From assembly GCF_013401555.1 (NCBI RefSeq), contig NZ_CP058552.1:6200001-6264000 (forward strand): 64,000 nucleotides of DNA, given 5' to 3'. Position 1 is the first letter of the stretch. The number at the start of each line of letters is the position of its first letter. The translations under genes were made by a program, and so were the position numbers. Under the pieces are notes generated by a model that made no database searches, was not told where the DNA came from, and saw only the letters and a program-made list of their open reading frames with translations. Shown in pieces: positions 18,627 to 27,872 of the stretch. The stretch comes from Paenibacillus sp. E222 (GTDB lineage: Bacteria > Bacillota > Bacilli > Paenibacillales > Paenibacillaceae).

Positions 18627-18641
18627 ATCAACCGTTTGCAT
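18627..18641 (-). promoter_or_regulatory. Cre-like site upstream of galactan permease genes
   Basis: On the minus strand ATGCAAACGGTTGAT matches the cre consensus WTGNAANCGNWNNCW at all but one position (A for C near the end). It lies 63 bases before the permease start. Confidence 0.35.
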
Positions 18642-18765
18642 AGGTCAAACAGCACATAAAAGCAATATAAATGGCACAAAAGCAACCAGTTTGGACTCGC
18701 TGTCCTTCGAGTCATTCATTCACTGCTGACATGCACCTCCCGCAAGCAAATCAAGCTCTCATAAC

Positions 18766-18803
18766 GACAAAAAAAGCGTGCAGACCTAGTTGGTCTGCAC
18801 GCT
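18766..18803 (-). terminator. Intra-operon terminator between lipoprotein and permease genes
   Basis: A nearly perfect stem, AGCGTGCAGACC against GGTCTGCACGCT, is followed on the minus strand by TTTTTTTGTCG. It starts 10 bases after the lipoprotein stop and, with partial read-through, would leave more lipoprotein than permease message. Confidence 0.9.
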
Positions 18804-18812
18804 CCTGTATCC

Positions 18813-20504
18813 TTATTTTTTCACACTGTCATACCATTCGTTGACCTCTTGTGTGATTTGGTCACCGCCACCCGATTTCCACGTTTGTACAAATGTATCG
18901 AACGCATCTACCGGATTTTTGCCATAAATGATTTCGTTAAACGTTTGGTTCTCAATTTTATTGAGATAGTCGAGCTTGGATTTCATAGTTGAAGTTGTAG
19001 GACCTGTAAACATGTTTTTGAACGAGATGTCCTTCTGATCAAGCAATTCTTTGGCAGCTGCAGGCGTCTCTGGCCCATAGTTCACCGCTACATCTTTCTC
19101 CAGCTTTGTTTCTGGTTCCTTGCCATCAGCCAGATTCATCAGGGCTTTCATCTGTGCATCCGGAATACGTGCGCCATCACGAACGAGCAAATAACGTACA
19201 ACATTCACATATCCACCGTCCATATCAGCCGGTTTCACTTGTTTCCCATTTGCATCCAATTGATAATCATAGCCTTCAAACAGACCGTTGTCATACGGAC
19301 TTCCTTTGGCTGGATCAGCATAGTTGTCGAACAGGTAGTTCTGGTATGTGAAGAATGCTTCCGGATGTTCCATATCTTTTTTGATCAGCGTAACACCATT
19401 AACAAATTGTGTTCCGTGACGCATCGCTTTGCCATCAGGGCCTGCCGGAATTGCAATCGGTTTCCACACAGCACTTGGTACGTTTTTCACTGTGTCGATC
19501 AGCGGCCATCCGCTCATCCAGTAAGGACCAGGGATAATACCGGCTGTACCTGCCACTGCAGGCTCTGCTGTTTTGTTCTCATCCCACAACGCTGCTTCCT
19601 GCGGGATATATCCTTTTTTGAGCCATTCGCTCAATTTGGTCAGACCTTGCTTCATGCCAGGATTGATGGAACCATACTCCAGCTTGCCATCTGCTCCTAA
19701 ATTCCATTGCTGAGGCAAAGTACCATATGCGCCGAAGATCCAGGATGGATCACCCATCCATGTGTTCATGGAAGTTTTGAAGCCAATGCTCAGTGGAGTA
19801 ACCTTGTCTGGAGTCAATCCATCCGGATTTTTATTTTTGAAGGCTTCCATTACCGTTTCCAGTTCGTCAATGGTTTTTGGCGCCTCCAAATTCAGCTTGT
19901 CCAGCCAATCCTGGCGAATCCAGAGTAGATAATCATTGTTGTAGGCGTAGTCCAGCACCGGAATACCCATTTTTTTGCCATCTCTGCTGTACTGATTCCA
20001 TACATTTGGATCTTGCTCCATCGCTTTTTTCCATGTATCAGAAGCATATTTGTCGAACAGCGGCCCAACTTCCTGATACATGCCGGAGTCAATCAAATCT
20101 TGAGCAACTAAATTATCCGGCTGCCCTATTGTCACAACATCCGGCATTTCCTGACCGGAAGACATTGCAAGACGAAGTTTGGTTGCAAATGCACTGTTCG
20201 TATCTGTCACAGACCACAAGGATTTGATTTCAATTCCAAATTTGTCTTTGGCCCACTTGGTTGCCACGTTATTTTCCATCGATTCGCCATTTTTGAATTT
20301 CAGCTCAGGGTCGATTCCCCATGCTGTTGTAATCGTTACTGCCGGATCATATTTTTCTTTGTATTCGTTTTCAACGGCTGGCGTGCTCGAACCCGCGTTC
20401 TCACCGCCACTGTTGCCTCCTCCACATGCAGATAGGATGACAGCGAGACAGGTTGTCGTAGCGAGGAGCGGTAGCCATCTCTTTTTTGTAGATTTCGCTC
20501 TCAT
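18813..20504 (-). CDS. Extracellular sugar-binding lipoprotein of the galactan module
   Basis: The 563-residue protein has a lipoprotein signal, with the lipobox LSAC giving a lipidated Cys27 after a hydrophobic stretch, then a Gly/Ser/Asn linker. The mature part is the large solute-binding fold found with LplB/LplC permeases (about 130 residues longer than usual CUT1 binding proteins). Start ATG 20504 follows GGGGGAAC; an in-frame start 21 bases upstream lies before that site. A TATAAT at 20541-20546 has no good -35 box, as expected of a promoter activated by the response regulator encoded just upstream. It delivers galacto-oligosaccharides (inferred). Confidence 0.92.
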   Translation of the reverse strand: MRAKSTKKRWLPLLATTTCLAVILSACGGGNSGGENAGSSTPAVENEYKEKYDPAVTITTAWGIDPELKFKNGESMENNVATKWAKDKFGIEIKSLWSVTDTNSAFATKLRLAMSSGQEMPDVVTIGQPDNLVAQDLIDSGMYQEVGPLFDKYASDTWKKAMEQDPNVWNQYSRDGKKMGIPVLDYAYNNDYLLWIRQDWLDKLNLEAPKTIDELETVMEAFKNKNPDGLTPDKVTPLSIGFKTSMNTWMGDPSWIFGAYGTLPQQWNLGADGKLEYGSINPGMKQGLTKLSEWLKKGYIPQEAALWDENKTAEPAVAGTAGIIPGPYWMSGWPLIDTVKNVPSAVWKPIAIPAGPDGKAMRHGTQFVNGVTLIKKDMEHPEAFFTYQNYLFDNYADPAKGSPYDNGLFEGYDYQLDANGKQVKPADMDGGYVNVVRYLLVRDGARIPDAQMKALMNLADGKEPETKLEKDVAVNYGPETPAAAKELLDQKDISFKNMFTGPTTSTMKSKLDYLNKIENQTFNEIIYGKNPVDAFDTFVQTWKSGGGDQITQEVNEWYDSVKK

Positions 20505-20628
20505 TTGTTGTTCCCCCTTAATCATTTTGGTTACCCTTTCATTATAGGCCTGCCGGGTCTTTCAGCCTATGTCACGAAAACAAGATTTCTGCACCTTTGG
20601 CAACCTATATCTTGGAATGATGTTGAAA

Positions 20629-22251
20629 TTATGCCTGATCCCGATATTCATTCGGTGTCATGCCGTAATGCTTTTTGAACATTTTGCTGAAATATTGCGG
20701 ATTCTGGTACCCCAGCTCACTGGTAATCTCGTATATCTTTTTATTGGTGTTTTTGAGCAAATACAATGCACGCTCCATCCGCATGCGAATCATATAATCT
20801 CCCAGCCCCTCACCTGTCTCGGCTTTGTAGATTTTGGACAAATACACGGGATGCAAATACACCTTGTCTGCGATCATCTTCACGGACAGATCCTGTCCTG
20901 CGTCTCTCGTTACCATCTCCTGAACCTGCTTGATGACGTGTCTGCGACTCTGTACACCTTCGTGATCCGATAGCTCCTCCTGCAGTTTGGCAAGCATTTC
21001 AGTCGCCCAGCGACGAAGCTTGTCAGGTGATTGGATCAACTGATGCGCGAGCAGCAGGTCAAATCCCGCATGATCAATCTCATGTACGAGATGCCCCTGC
21101 TTGTGCGCGATATACATAAAGGCATTCGTTACAGACAAATACATCTCATATACATGCTCTCTGGAGAGACATACACGTTCCGCTGCATCAAAGACGGTAT
21201 TCAGTTTACGTGCCGCCGCCTCCCACTGTTTGGTTTCAAGCAATTGAGGCAGTACGGGTGGCTTATAGAGCTCTTCAAGCGCTTGTGCCGCATCGTTCTC
21301 CGGTCGTTTGGACAGCTCTTTGTCCATGTAAATGATCGTATTTTCATCTGGACCCGACAGCACGAGTGATCCCAAACCTTTACGATAAGCGGTGGTCAGA
21401 TCGGCAAATTGAAACGGTGCTGTGACCACCATGGACAGATCGCCTTGCAGATATCGAATAACATGCTCGCGGAAAGTGCCAGCTGGCTGCTTCAGCTCTT
21501 CCACATGTGTCTGAGCAGGCTCCGTCCAGACCGGACTCTGTATAATCATGACCAGACTCTCATGGGGACCTCGTCCAAACCACACGTTAAAATGGGGACC
21601 AAAAACCTCTTCTGCGATATTGCCAACGGCAAACTCCATCAAATCCAGTGATTGCTGATCCATTGCGGAGAACCGGCCTGTAAGGCGAATCAGCATCATA
21701 ACTGCCGGTTGATCGGGCTGGAGCACAATCTCGTACTTCTCAAGCTGTTCACCCAGTGCCCGAGCTGTAATCTCGCGGCCCAGCAACAGATCATGCAACA
21801 GATTCTCCCGCAAAATTTTATAATCTGACTTCCGGCTGTATAACAACCGATGGTATTTATCAAATTCATCCCAATCATCCCGAAGGGACGTGATGGCGGC
21901 GGAGACCGAAGCCATGAACTCCTCATCGTTCACCGGCTTGAGAATATAATCGGCAGCCTGCAGCTGAATCGCTTTCTTGGCATATTGAAAATCACTGTGT
22001 CCGGTCAGCAGAATACAGCGGATATGCGCCCAGCGACTGCTTACCTCCTCAATCAGCTCCAGTCCGGACATGCCTGGCATTCGAATATCGGTCACCACGA
22101 GGTCCACTGCATTCTCTTCCAAGATCTGCAGCGCTTCCTTCCCAGATGCCGCACGGAAAACCGTCGTAACCCCGAGCTCTCCCCAGGGAATGGTTAATTC
22201 CAGACTTTCAGTTACATACGTCTCATCATCCACCAGTAAAATATCAATCAA
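20629..22251 (-). CDS. Response regulator with AraC-type output domain (YesN-like), galactan module
   Basis: The receiver domain (residues 1-120) has the acidic pair in LLVDDE and phospho-acceptor Asp55 in VVTDIRMPG. A divergent middle part of about 270 residues follows, then an AraC helix-turn-helix domain ending in TPNEYRDQA. The TTG at 22251 has AGGGAGTGA five bases upstream; a GTG at 22260 is the alternative. It lies 90 bases after the kinase gene and directly upstream of the lipoprotein gene it probably activates. Confidence 0.92.
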   Translation of the reverse strand: MIDILLVDDETYVTESLELTIPWGELGVTTVFRAASGKEALQILEENAVDLVVTDIRMPGMSGLELIEEVSSRWAHIRCILLTGHSDFQYAKKAIQLQAADYILKPVNDEEFMASVSAAITSLRDDWDEFDKYHRLLYSRKSDYKILRENLLHDLLLGREITARALGEQLEKYEIVLQPDQPAVMMLIRLTGRFSAMDQQSLDLMEFAVGNIAEEVFGPHFNVWFGRGPHESLVMIIQSPVWTEPAQTHVEELKQPAGTFREHVIRYLQGDLSMVVTAPFQFADLTTAYRKGLGSLVLSGPDENTIIYMDKELSKRPENDAAQALEELYKPPVLPQLLETKQWEAAARKLNTVFDAAERVCLSREHVYEMYLSVTNAFMYIAHKQGHLVHEIDHAGFDLLLAHQLIQSPDKLRRWATEMLAKLQEELSDHEGVQSRRHVIKQVQEMVTRDAGQDLSVKMIADKVYLHPVYLSKIYKAETGEGLGDYMIRMRMERALYLLKNTNKKIYEITSELGYQNPQYFSKMFKKHYGMTPNEYRDQA

Positions 22252-22340
22252 GACAGTCACTCCCTATTTGCTTCGTTATGCAATGTATTCTTTCTTTTGT
22301 TATCATGCTGTGATCATATGGCGTCTCTATTTCTATCTTT

Positions 22341-24086
22341 CTATTCAAGAAGATGTTTCTCATCAGCAGGCCAAGACAAGGTAACACGCAGCCCACCGAG
22401 CGGTGATTCCGTTATGCTAATGCCCGCCTGGTCCCCATACCTGAGCTGAAGACGCTGATTAACGTTCCACAACCCGCAACCCATCTCTTGATCCATACCT
22501 CCTGTGAGTTTGTGAAGCAGCATCTGCCGGGCCTGCTCATCCATACCGTGCCCGTCGTCATCTACGGTAAGAATCATCATGCCATTTCTCTGTTCTCCCG
22601 ACACCCGTATTTCCCCAGCTTCGGCATCGGCTTCAATCCCATGTATTACCGCATTCTCCACTAGTGGTTGTACGATGAGCGGAGGTACCTCCTGCCGCAA
22701 AATGTCCTCGGATAAGTCAATTTTGAAACGTATTCGGTCCATACGCATCTGCTGAATCTCCAGATAACAGGTGACGAATTCAATTTCCTCTGTGAGCGGC
22801 ACCACATCACGCTCCTGCCTTGTCGTATACCGATAGTATCGGGACAGATTATGGGACATGGCAACGACAGCGTCGACACGCTTCAACTTGGCCATGCTCG
22901 TAATGAACGAGAAACAATTATAGAAAAAGTGTGGATTAATCTGCGATTGCAGCTGTTTCAGCCGGGCTTCACGCACATGAATCTGTTCCAGATACACGTG
23001 TTCAAACAACTGCTGAATCTGCGCCACCATGGAGTTAAATCGTTCGGACAAAAAGCTGAATTCATTACGTCCTTTGGGTGTAATTCGGACTGAATAATCC
23101 TCCTGCTTCAATCGTTGGAATCCACGAATCAACTGTTTGACAGGGACTTGGACCTGTACATATAACAGATAGGCCACGGCAAAACTCATCAATAGCAGAC
23201 AAATCATGGCCGAATAAAATAGGATATTGGACTGGTGAATCGGCTTCAGAATAGCTGATAATGGCATGTAATCAACCAGATACCAGCCTGTCGTGCTGGA
23301 CTTTACCGTATTAACCATGTAAGGCTCGCCGTCGATGACTACCGTCCGGTTATCCACATCCTTGAGCTTATCAATGGCCAGCTTGTCCATCAACTGACCT
23401 GTGAGGACACGATCCGAGGTTCGGTTATAGATAACCCCCGTCTCTTCCCGGTAATAGAAGGGATCATGGCGACCATCGTCCTTGAATTTGTCCAGCATAT
23501 CTCGAATGTTGTCACTGTCGAATTCAAGCTTAATTACAGTCTGCGCATTGGCTGCAGGATCGCTAATGCCGTATGGTGATACGGTGATCCAGCTGAAAAT
23601 GAATCGATCATCCTGCCCATCTTGAATCTTTCGAACATTCCATCCGGATGATATGTTGCCTCGCAGCGTCTGCTGATCGTAATAGCCGGCATCTCGTTCA
23701 GAGATGACCCTGCCGAGCGTCGGTGAATAGAGGTACAATTTCGTTGTCCAGTTGGACGAACTCTCCTGGATGCTCAGCTTGTTCTGAATACGTTTAACCA
23801 GATTGATCGTATCCAGGTCGAAATATTTACTGTCGGCGTAGATCCGCCGGAAGCTCGCAATATCAGGATCATGAATGAGCAGATTTGGCCACGAGGATAA
23901 CAACTCGATGTGTGTATTCACCTGATTTTGAAAAAATTCCAGTTGGTTGCTGTTGGAGCGATTGAGCTCATCCCGCAGAACTGCTGTCGTTTTATGGTTG
24001 GAATACCAGTACAGCAGTACGACTGGGACCAGCATAATTAGAATTAAAATGACCATTTTGGAAAATAGATTCGTCCGGTATGACAT
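22341..24086 (-). CDS. Sensor histidine kinase of the YesM family, galactan module
   Basis: The 581-residue kinase has a membrane helix at residues 9-28, an extracellular sensor of about 250 residues, a second helix near 280-300, a HAMP linker, the phospho-acceptor motif QINPHFFYN and an ATPase domain with N and G boxes (ENAVIHGIE, DDGHGMDEQ). This architecture senses oligosaccharides at the surface. Start follows AAGGTGAGG. A cre-like site at 24233-24247 lies 147 bases upstream. Confidence 0.93.
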   Translation of the reverse strand: MSYRTNLFSKMVILILIMLVPVVLLYWYSNHKTTAVLRDELNRSNSNQLEFFQNQVNTHIELLSSWPNLLIHDPDIASFRRIYADSKYFDLDTINLVKRIQNKLSIQESSSNWTTKLYLYSPTLGRVISERDAGYYDQQTLRGNISSGWNVRKIQDGQDDRFIFSWITVSPYGISDPAANAQTVIKLEFDSDNIRDMLDKFKDDGRHDPFYYREETGVIYNRTSDRVLTGQLMDKLAIDKLKDVDNRTVVIDGEPYMVNTVKSSTTGWYLVDYMPLSAILKPIHQSNILFYSAMICLLLMSFAVAYLLYVQVQVPVKQLIRGFQRLKQEDYSVRITPKGRNEFSFLSERFNSMVAQIQQLFEHVYLEQIHVREARLKQLQSQINPHFFYNCFSFITSMAKLKRVDAVVAMSHNLSRYYRYTTRQERDVVPLTEEIEFVTCYLEIQQMRMDRIRFKIDLSEDILRQEVPPLIVQPLVENAVIHGIEADAEAGEIRVSGEQRNGMMILTVDDDGHGMDEQARQMLLHKLTGGMDQEMGCGLWNVNQRLQLRYGDQAGISITESPLGGLRVTLSWPADEKHLLE

Positions 24087-24303
24087 CTTCTTACCTCACC
24101 TTGCCTTCATTAGTCAGTGAATCTAATTTTAACGATGAAAGCGATAAACATAAACTGTTTTTTCTGGGCGAATCCGCTTCATAGCTCAACTGTTACTCCT
24201 GACTTAACCTCTTTAAAGAGCTTCTCTATACATCGTAAGCGTTACCATATACATGCATAAAGGTGACAAAACCAACTTTTCTGCACTAATTGCAACTTCC
24301 ACG
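24087..24303. promoter_or_regulatory. Leader and promoter region of the galactan regulatory genes
   Basis: The 330-base gap between 24086 and 24417 holds the kinase promoter region. The part nearest the kinase gene contains a cre-like site (24233-24247). No small gene with a ribosome site was seen. Confidence 0.4.
24233..24247 (+). promoter_or_regulatory. Cre-like site upstream of the galactan-module kinase
   Basis: TCGTAAGCGTTACCA matches WTGNAANCGNWNNCW at 14 of 15 positions (C in place of T at position 2). Confidence 0.45.
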
Positions 24304-24330
24304 CCAAAAAGAGCCGACATCAGCCAGCTC
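24304..24330 (-). terminator. Terminator after the orphan membrane protein gene
   Basis: On the minus strand GAGCTG, an eight-base loop and CGGCTC (one G-T pair) are followed by TTTTTGG. Confidence 0.65.
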
Positions 24331-24416
24331 CTTACTAAACCCTGTATATTGGTTCATTTCTTCTAATTCTTTACACTCTTCTTATGTATTTATTCTATCG
24401 TGCTAACGCAAAATCA

Positions 24417-25115
24417 TTATGGAATATCGTAGTCAAACACGGTGTTCTCTCCATCTACGGCGACATCCATTACAATATCGGTTAGCTTACCTTTAACTCG
24501 CAGCGGGGAGCCAGCCAAACCGGAAAACGCCAGTTGACCCTTAAATGTTCCATGCGGCTCAATCTCTATATGCACCGGCTTCAGCTGCACAGATTGCAGG
24601 GATTCATAGAGCGGATCATCCTGGTGTTTGTAACTGCTGGCCAAGTCAGGCAAGAGCACAGCTGCTACAGGCTCTCGGGTGTAATTTTTGAGTGTCAGGT
24701 CACAGTTTACCCGTGTAATGCCATTGTCCAGTACATCATAGGTGCAGGAGCTATCATTTTGGACATAGGAAACACCATGGATACCGGAAGCCCCCCATTT
24801 CGCTACATACATCAATTTATCCGTCATGTAGGAATAACTGAGAACAATCGCGAGAACGATCAGCCAGAGCCGTTTGGCCAGAACCGGATATAATGGCATG
24901 ATTTCTTTGCGAGTAAGATAGTAGCTGCACGCTAATATACCCATTCCAAAAAATAACGTGATATGCACACCACTTACGTAGGATGTGGTATAAGGCGACA
25001 TGCCTATAGCAGACAACATCGTGTCCCCCACAGAGAAACCGAGGTGATGCTTAAACGTAAAAATGATGCCAAACAGCAATAATATCGCAGAGAACACAAG
25101 TCTGGTTCTCGACAC
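24417..25115 (-). CDS. Membrane protein of unknown function
   Basis: The 232-residue product has three predicted membrane helices (about residues 5-22, 48-66 and 84-102) and a C-terminal soluble part of about 125 residues with predicted beta strands and two Cys residues (SSCTYDV, RVNCDL) that could form a disulfide outside the cell. Start is GTG 25115 after AGGGGGTG. I do not recognise the family. It is a single gene between two sugar modules with its own terminator, so its location need not indicate a role in sugar uptake. Confidence 0.7.
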   Translation of the reverse strand: MSRTRLVFSAILLLFGIIFTFKHHLGFSVGDTMLSAIGMSPYTTSYVSGVHITLFFGMGILACSYYLTRKEIMPLYPVLAKRLWLIVLAIVLSYSYMTDKLMYVAKWGASGIHGVSYVQNDSSCTYDVLDNGITRVNCDLTLKNYTREPVAAVLLPDLASSYKHQDDPLYESLQSVQLKPVHIEIEPHGTFKGQLAFSGLAGSPLRVKGKLTDIVMDVAVDGENTVFDYDIP

Positions 25116-25181
25116 AAGAACACCCCCTAATCAGCCACCTGATTATATCATATTTTTCCTTATTATGGTTTACGATCCAAA

Positions 25182-25220
25182 TAAAAAAAGACGCTCCGGT
25201 TTTTCACCGAAAACGTCTTT
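25182..25220 (-). terminator. Terminator closing the second transporter module
   Basis: On the minus strand AAGACG and CGTCTT enclose an inner CGGT/ACCG helix and are followed by TTTTTTATT. It begins 18 bases after the lipoprotein stop. Confidence 0.88.
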
Positions 25221-25237
25221 GGTTTTGCATCTCAATT

Positions 25238-26764
25238 CTACTTTTTCGCCAGGAAGGCGTCGAGCTGCTCTTGTTTGGCAGCAATAATTTTATCAATACC
25301 TGCGGCTTTCAGCTTCTCCAGATATTTCGGGATCATCTCGTTCGGATCTACTGCACCCGAGGTCATACCCGGTTTGAACTGTTTGTTCACGTTGTTGACT
25401 GCAGCAATTTCGTTTTTGACGGATTGACTGTTGAACGTAAAGCCCAGTGCAGGTGACTTAACACCTTTGGCATTAAACTCCTTGAACTTTTCCCATTTCT
25501 GCGGATCTTCATTATCCCAGAGATAGTTCAGGAACTGGTTGCCCAGCTGCCATTGTGCGCCCGGATTGTAAGTGCGACTGTTCGCATCTACCCCTTCAGG
25601 CAGGGTAATAATGTTGTCCTGTCCGTCTTTTTTCACATAATGTGTGCCTTCAATTCCGAAGTTGAGCAGGTTGTTGATTTCTTTGTCGGAATGCAGCAGG
25701 TTAATGACTTGCATCGCCTTCTCCGGCTGCTCGGAGGAACGGGAGATCGCCAGCATCGCACCGGAAGCATCCCCTGTTGTAATTGTAGGCTGTGTCATCT
25801 CAATCTGGGTCAGTGGATATCCGACATACCCTTCTTCTTCCTTATCCTTGCCCGGCTTCATGCCATCGGTCCACAGGAAAGCCTTGCCTGCCTTCGCCTG
25901 ATCTTTCGGGAACACATTGGAAGTCGCTGCGTCACTGTTAATGTATCCAGCCTGATACCACTTGCGTGCAAGCTCAGCGGCTTCCTTGAATTCAGGGGTC
26001 TCTACTTCGTTCAGTACCGTCGTTGTACCCGCTGTTTTGGAGATGACGCCTGGAACGGATGCATCACCGAGATAATCCCAGTCCAGATTTTCCAGCAGCC
26101 CGTTACCGTTGGTATTCGACATATAGAACGGGGTGACGCTCGGCTCATTTTCCTTGATCGTTTTGAGCAATGGCTCCAGGTCAGCCCATGTTTTCACTGC
26201 GGTCAGATCGAGCTTGTATTTGTCAGCCAGATCTTTGCGTACCAGTACACCACGCGTCGCTGCCAGCTCCTTGTTGGTAGGAACGCCATAGTTTACGCCA
26301 TCCACCTGCGAGCCTTCCAGAAAGGCTGGATCGAGATTTTTCTTGATATCCTGCCCATACTTGTCAAGTAGATCGTTCAGCGGCAAGAATGCACCTTTTG
26401 CCACATTGACCGTATAATTTTGCCAAGCCGCCGTGAAAATAATATCTGCTTTTTCTCCTGAAGAGATCATAAGATTCAGCTTGTTATCCCACTGACCCCA
26501 GTCGATCGCATTGATCTTGAGTGTTGCCCCGATCTTGGGCTCCATCTTTTTGTTGATCTCGGCTTCGACCAGAGCCACATCTTTCTGTGGTGTCCCTGGA
26601 TAATACAGCGTGACTTCATAGGGCTTGCCCCCACTCTCCGCTGCACCGCCACCCTGTGCTTCCGGTGTTGTTCCGCCTTTGTCTGATGAGCAGCCTGCCA
26701 GTACCAGGCTCAGCGCCATAACTGCTGCCGCAAAACGCGGCCATACCTTAAACGTTCTAACCAA
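25238..26764 (-). CDS. Extracellular sugar-binding lipoprotein of the second module
   Basis: The 508-residue protein begins at TTG 26764, five bases after GGGAGGGG; longer in-frame starts precede this ribosome site. The signal peptide ends in the lipobox LAGC (Cys25), and a Gly/Ala-rich linker and a large solute-binding fold follow (CUT1, LplA/YtcQ-like). It is the last gene of its operon, behind both permeases, which is unusual. No hydrolase accompanies it, so the ligand is unknown. Confidence 0.9.
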   Translation of the reverse strand: MVRTFKVWPRFAAAVMALSLVLAGCSSDKGGTTPEAQGGGAAESGGKPYEVTLYYPGTPQKDVALVEAEINKKMEPKIGATLKINAIDWGQWDNKLNLMISSGEKADIIFTAAWQNYTVNVAKGAFLPLNDLLDKYGQDIKKNLDPAFLEGSQVDGVNYGVPTNKELAATRGVLVRKDLADKYKLDLTAVKTWADLEPLLKTIKENEPSVTPFYMSNTNGNGLLENLDWDYLGDASVPGVISKTAGTTTVLNEVETPEFKEAAELARKWYQAGYINSDAATSNVFPKDQAKAGKAFLWTDGMKPGKDKEEEGYVGYPLTQIEMTQPTITTGDASGAMLAISRSSEQPEKAMQVINLLHSDKEINNLLNFGIEGTHYVKKDGQDNIITLPEGVDANSRTYNPGAQWQLGNQFLNYLWDNEDPQKWEKFKEFNAKGVKSPALGFTFNSQSVKNEIAAVNNVNKQFKPGMTSGAVDPNEMIPKYLEKLKAAGIDKIIAAKQEQLDAFLAKK

Positions 26765-26848
26765 GTGAACCCCTCCCGTCATATGTTGGACCTTGCAACC
26801 GATTGCCCCAATTCGCAATGTTTCCCAATCTGCATAAGTCCGTTCCTT

Positions 26849-26864
26849 CGCCGGCCCTCCGGCG
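26849..26864. repeat. GC-rich hairpin between permease and lipoprotein genes
   Basis: CGCCGG, loop CCCT, CCGGCG forms a perfect six-pair GC stem without a T tract. It lies in the 182-base gap before the lipoprotein gene. A stabilising 5' hairpin of a processed lipoprotein message is possible. Confidence 0.5.
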
Positions 26865-26946
26865 TGACTGTACTCGCTGCTTTTTGTATATGCCCCCTCA
26901 GGTCCATCTTCAATGATCCGTTGCTCTCTCCGCTAACCGGCCGGAG

Positions 26947-27855
26947 TTACCCCTTCACTGCGCCTACAGTAAGGCCCTTGATGAAATACCGCTGGAAGAA
27001 TGGATATGCCAGTACGATTGGACCGATACCGACAACAGCCATCGCCATTTGCAGTGTTTTATTCGGCAGATTCAGCAATCCGCCCTGTGAGGAAATCTGT
27101 GAAGAGACATTGGAGTTGGATGTTAAATATTGAATATCGAGCAGCGTCCGGTACATAAGGTACTGAAGGCTGATCGTCCGGTTATCGGATATAAAAATCA
27201 TGCTGAGATACCAGTCGTTCCAGTAATTCAATGTGCTGAACAGTGCAACGGTCGCCATCACCGGAAGGGAGAGCGGAAGCACGATACGTGTAAAGGTTCT
27301 CAGTTCACCCGCTCCATCAATCCGTGCCGATTCAAGAATCGATACCGGAATGGAGTTAGCGAAGAACGTACGCATGACCAGCACGAAGAACGGTGACAGC
27401 AGCAGCGGCATGATCAGTGCCAGAATCGAGTTTTTCAAATCCAGTACGTTTACATAAACGAGATACCACGGGACCAGACCGCCATTGAACAGCATGGTGA
27501 AAAAGATGAAAAAGGCGAACCACCCTCGATACGGCAAATCCCTCCGTGAAAGCGGATACGCATACAATGCCGTCAGTGCTACACTCGTTATTGTACCTAT
27601 CACGGTTACGATAATGGATATGCCATAGGAATGGATGATCTGATCCATATCCTTGAACAGAAATTCATAGGCAGTCAGGCTAAACTTCTCCGGAATCAGC
27701 TTATACCCGTTCGCAATGACCGTCGTCTCGTCCGAGAATGAGATCGCGAAGACAAGCAGGATCGGCACGATGCAGGCAATGGCATAGAATATAAACATAG
27801 CGTGTATGATAGACGCGGAACGCCGCGACACGGCTAATGGATCACGTGATTTCAC
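26947..27855 (-). CDS. CUT1-type sugar ABC transporter permease (LplC-like), second module
   Basis: About 302 residues from GTG 27855, ten bases after GAGAGGAGG; an in-frame TTG at 27876 lies before that site and is less likely. Six predicted helices, the coupling loop LESARIDGAGEL and the C-terminal FIKGLTVGAVKG place it in the LplC/YtcP branch. It is 17 bases after the preceding permease. Confidence 0.9.
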   Translation of the reverse strand: MKSRDPLAVSRRSASIIHAMFIFYAIACIVPILLVFAISFSDETTVIANGYKLIPEKFSLTAYEFLFKDMDQIIHSYGISIIVTVIGTITSVALTALYAYPLSRRDLPYRGWFAFFIFFTMLFNGGLVPWYLVYVNVLDLKNSILALIMPLLLSPFFVLVMRTFFANSIPVSILESARIDGAGELRTFTRIVLPLSLPVMATVALFSTLNYWNDWYLSMIFISDNRTISLQYLMYRTLLDIQYLTSNSNVSSQISSQGGLLNLPNKTLQMAMAVVGIGPIVLAYPFFQRYFIKGLTVGAVKG

Positions 27856-27872
27856 AGCTGGCTTGCCTCCTC

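Noticed and set aside
25553..26371. 272-codon plus-strand frame opposite the second-module lipoprotein gene
   Set aside because: Antisense to a conserved gene with lipobox and ribosome site; Cys/Arg-rich composition typical of shadow frames.
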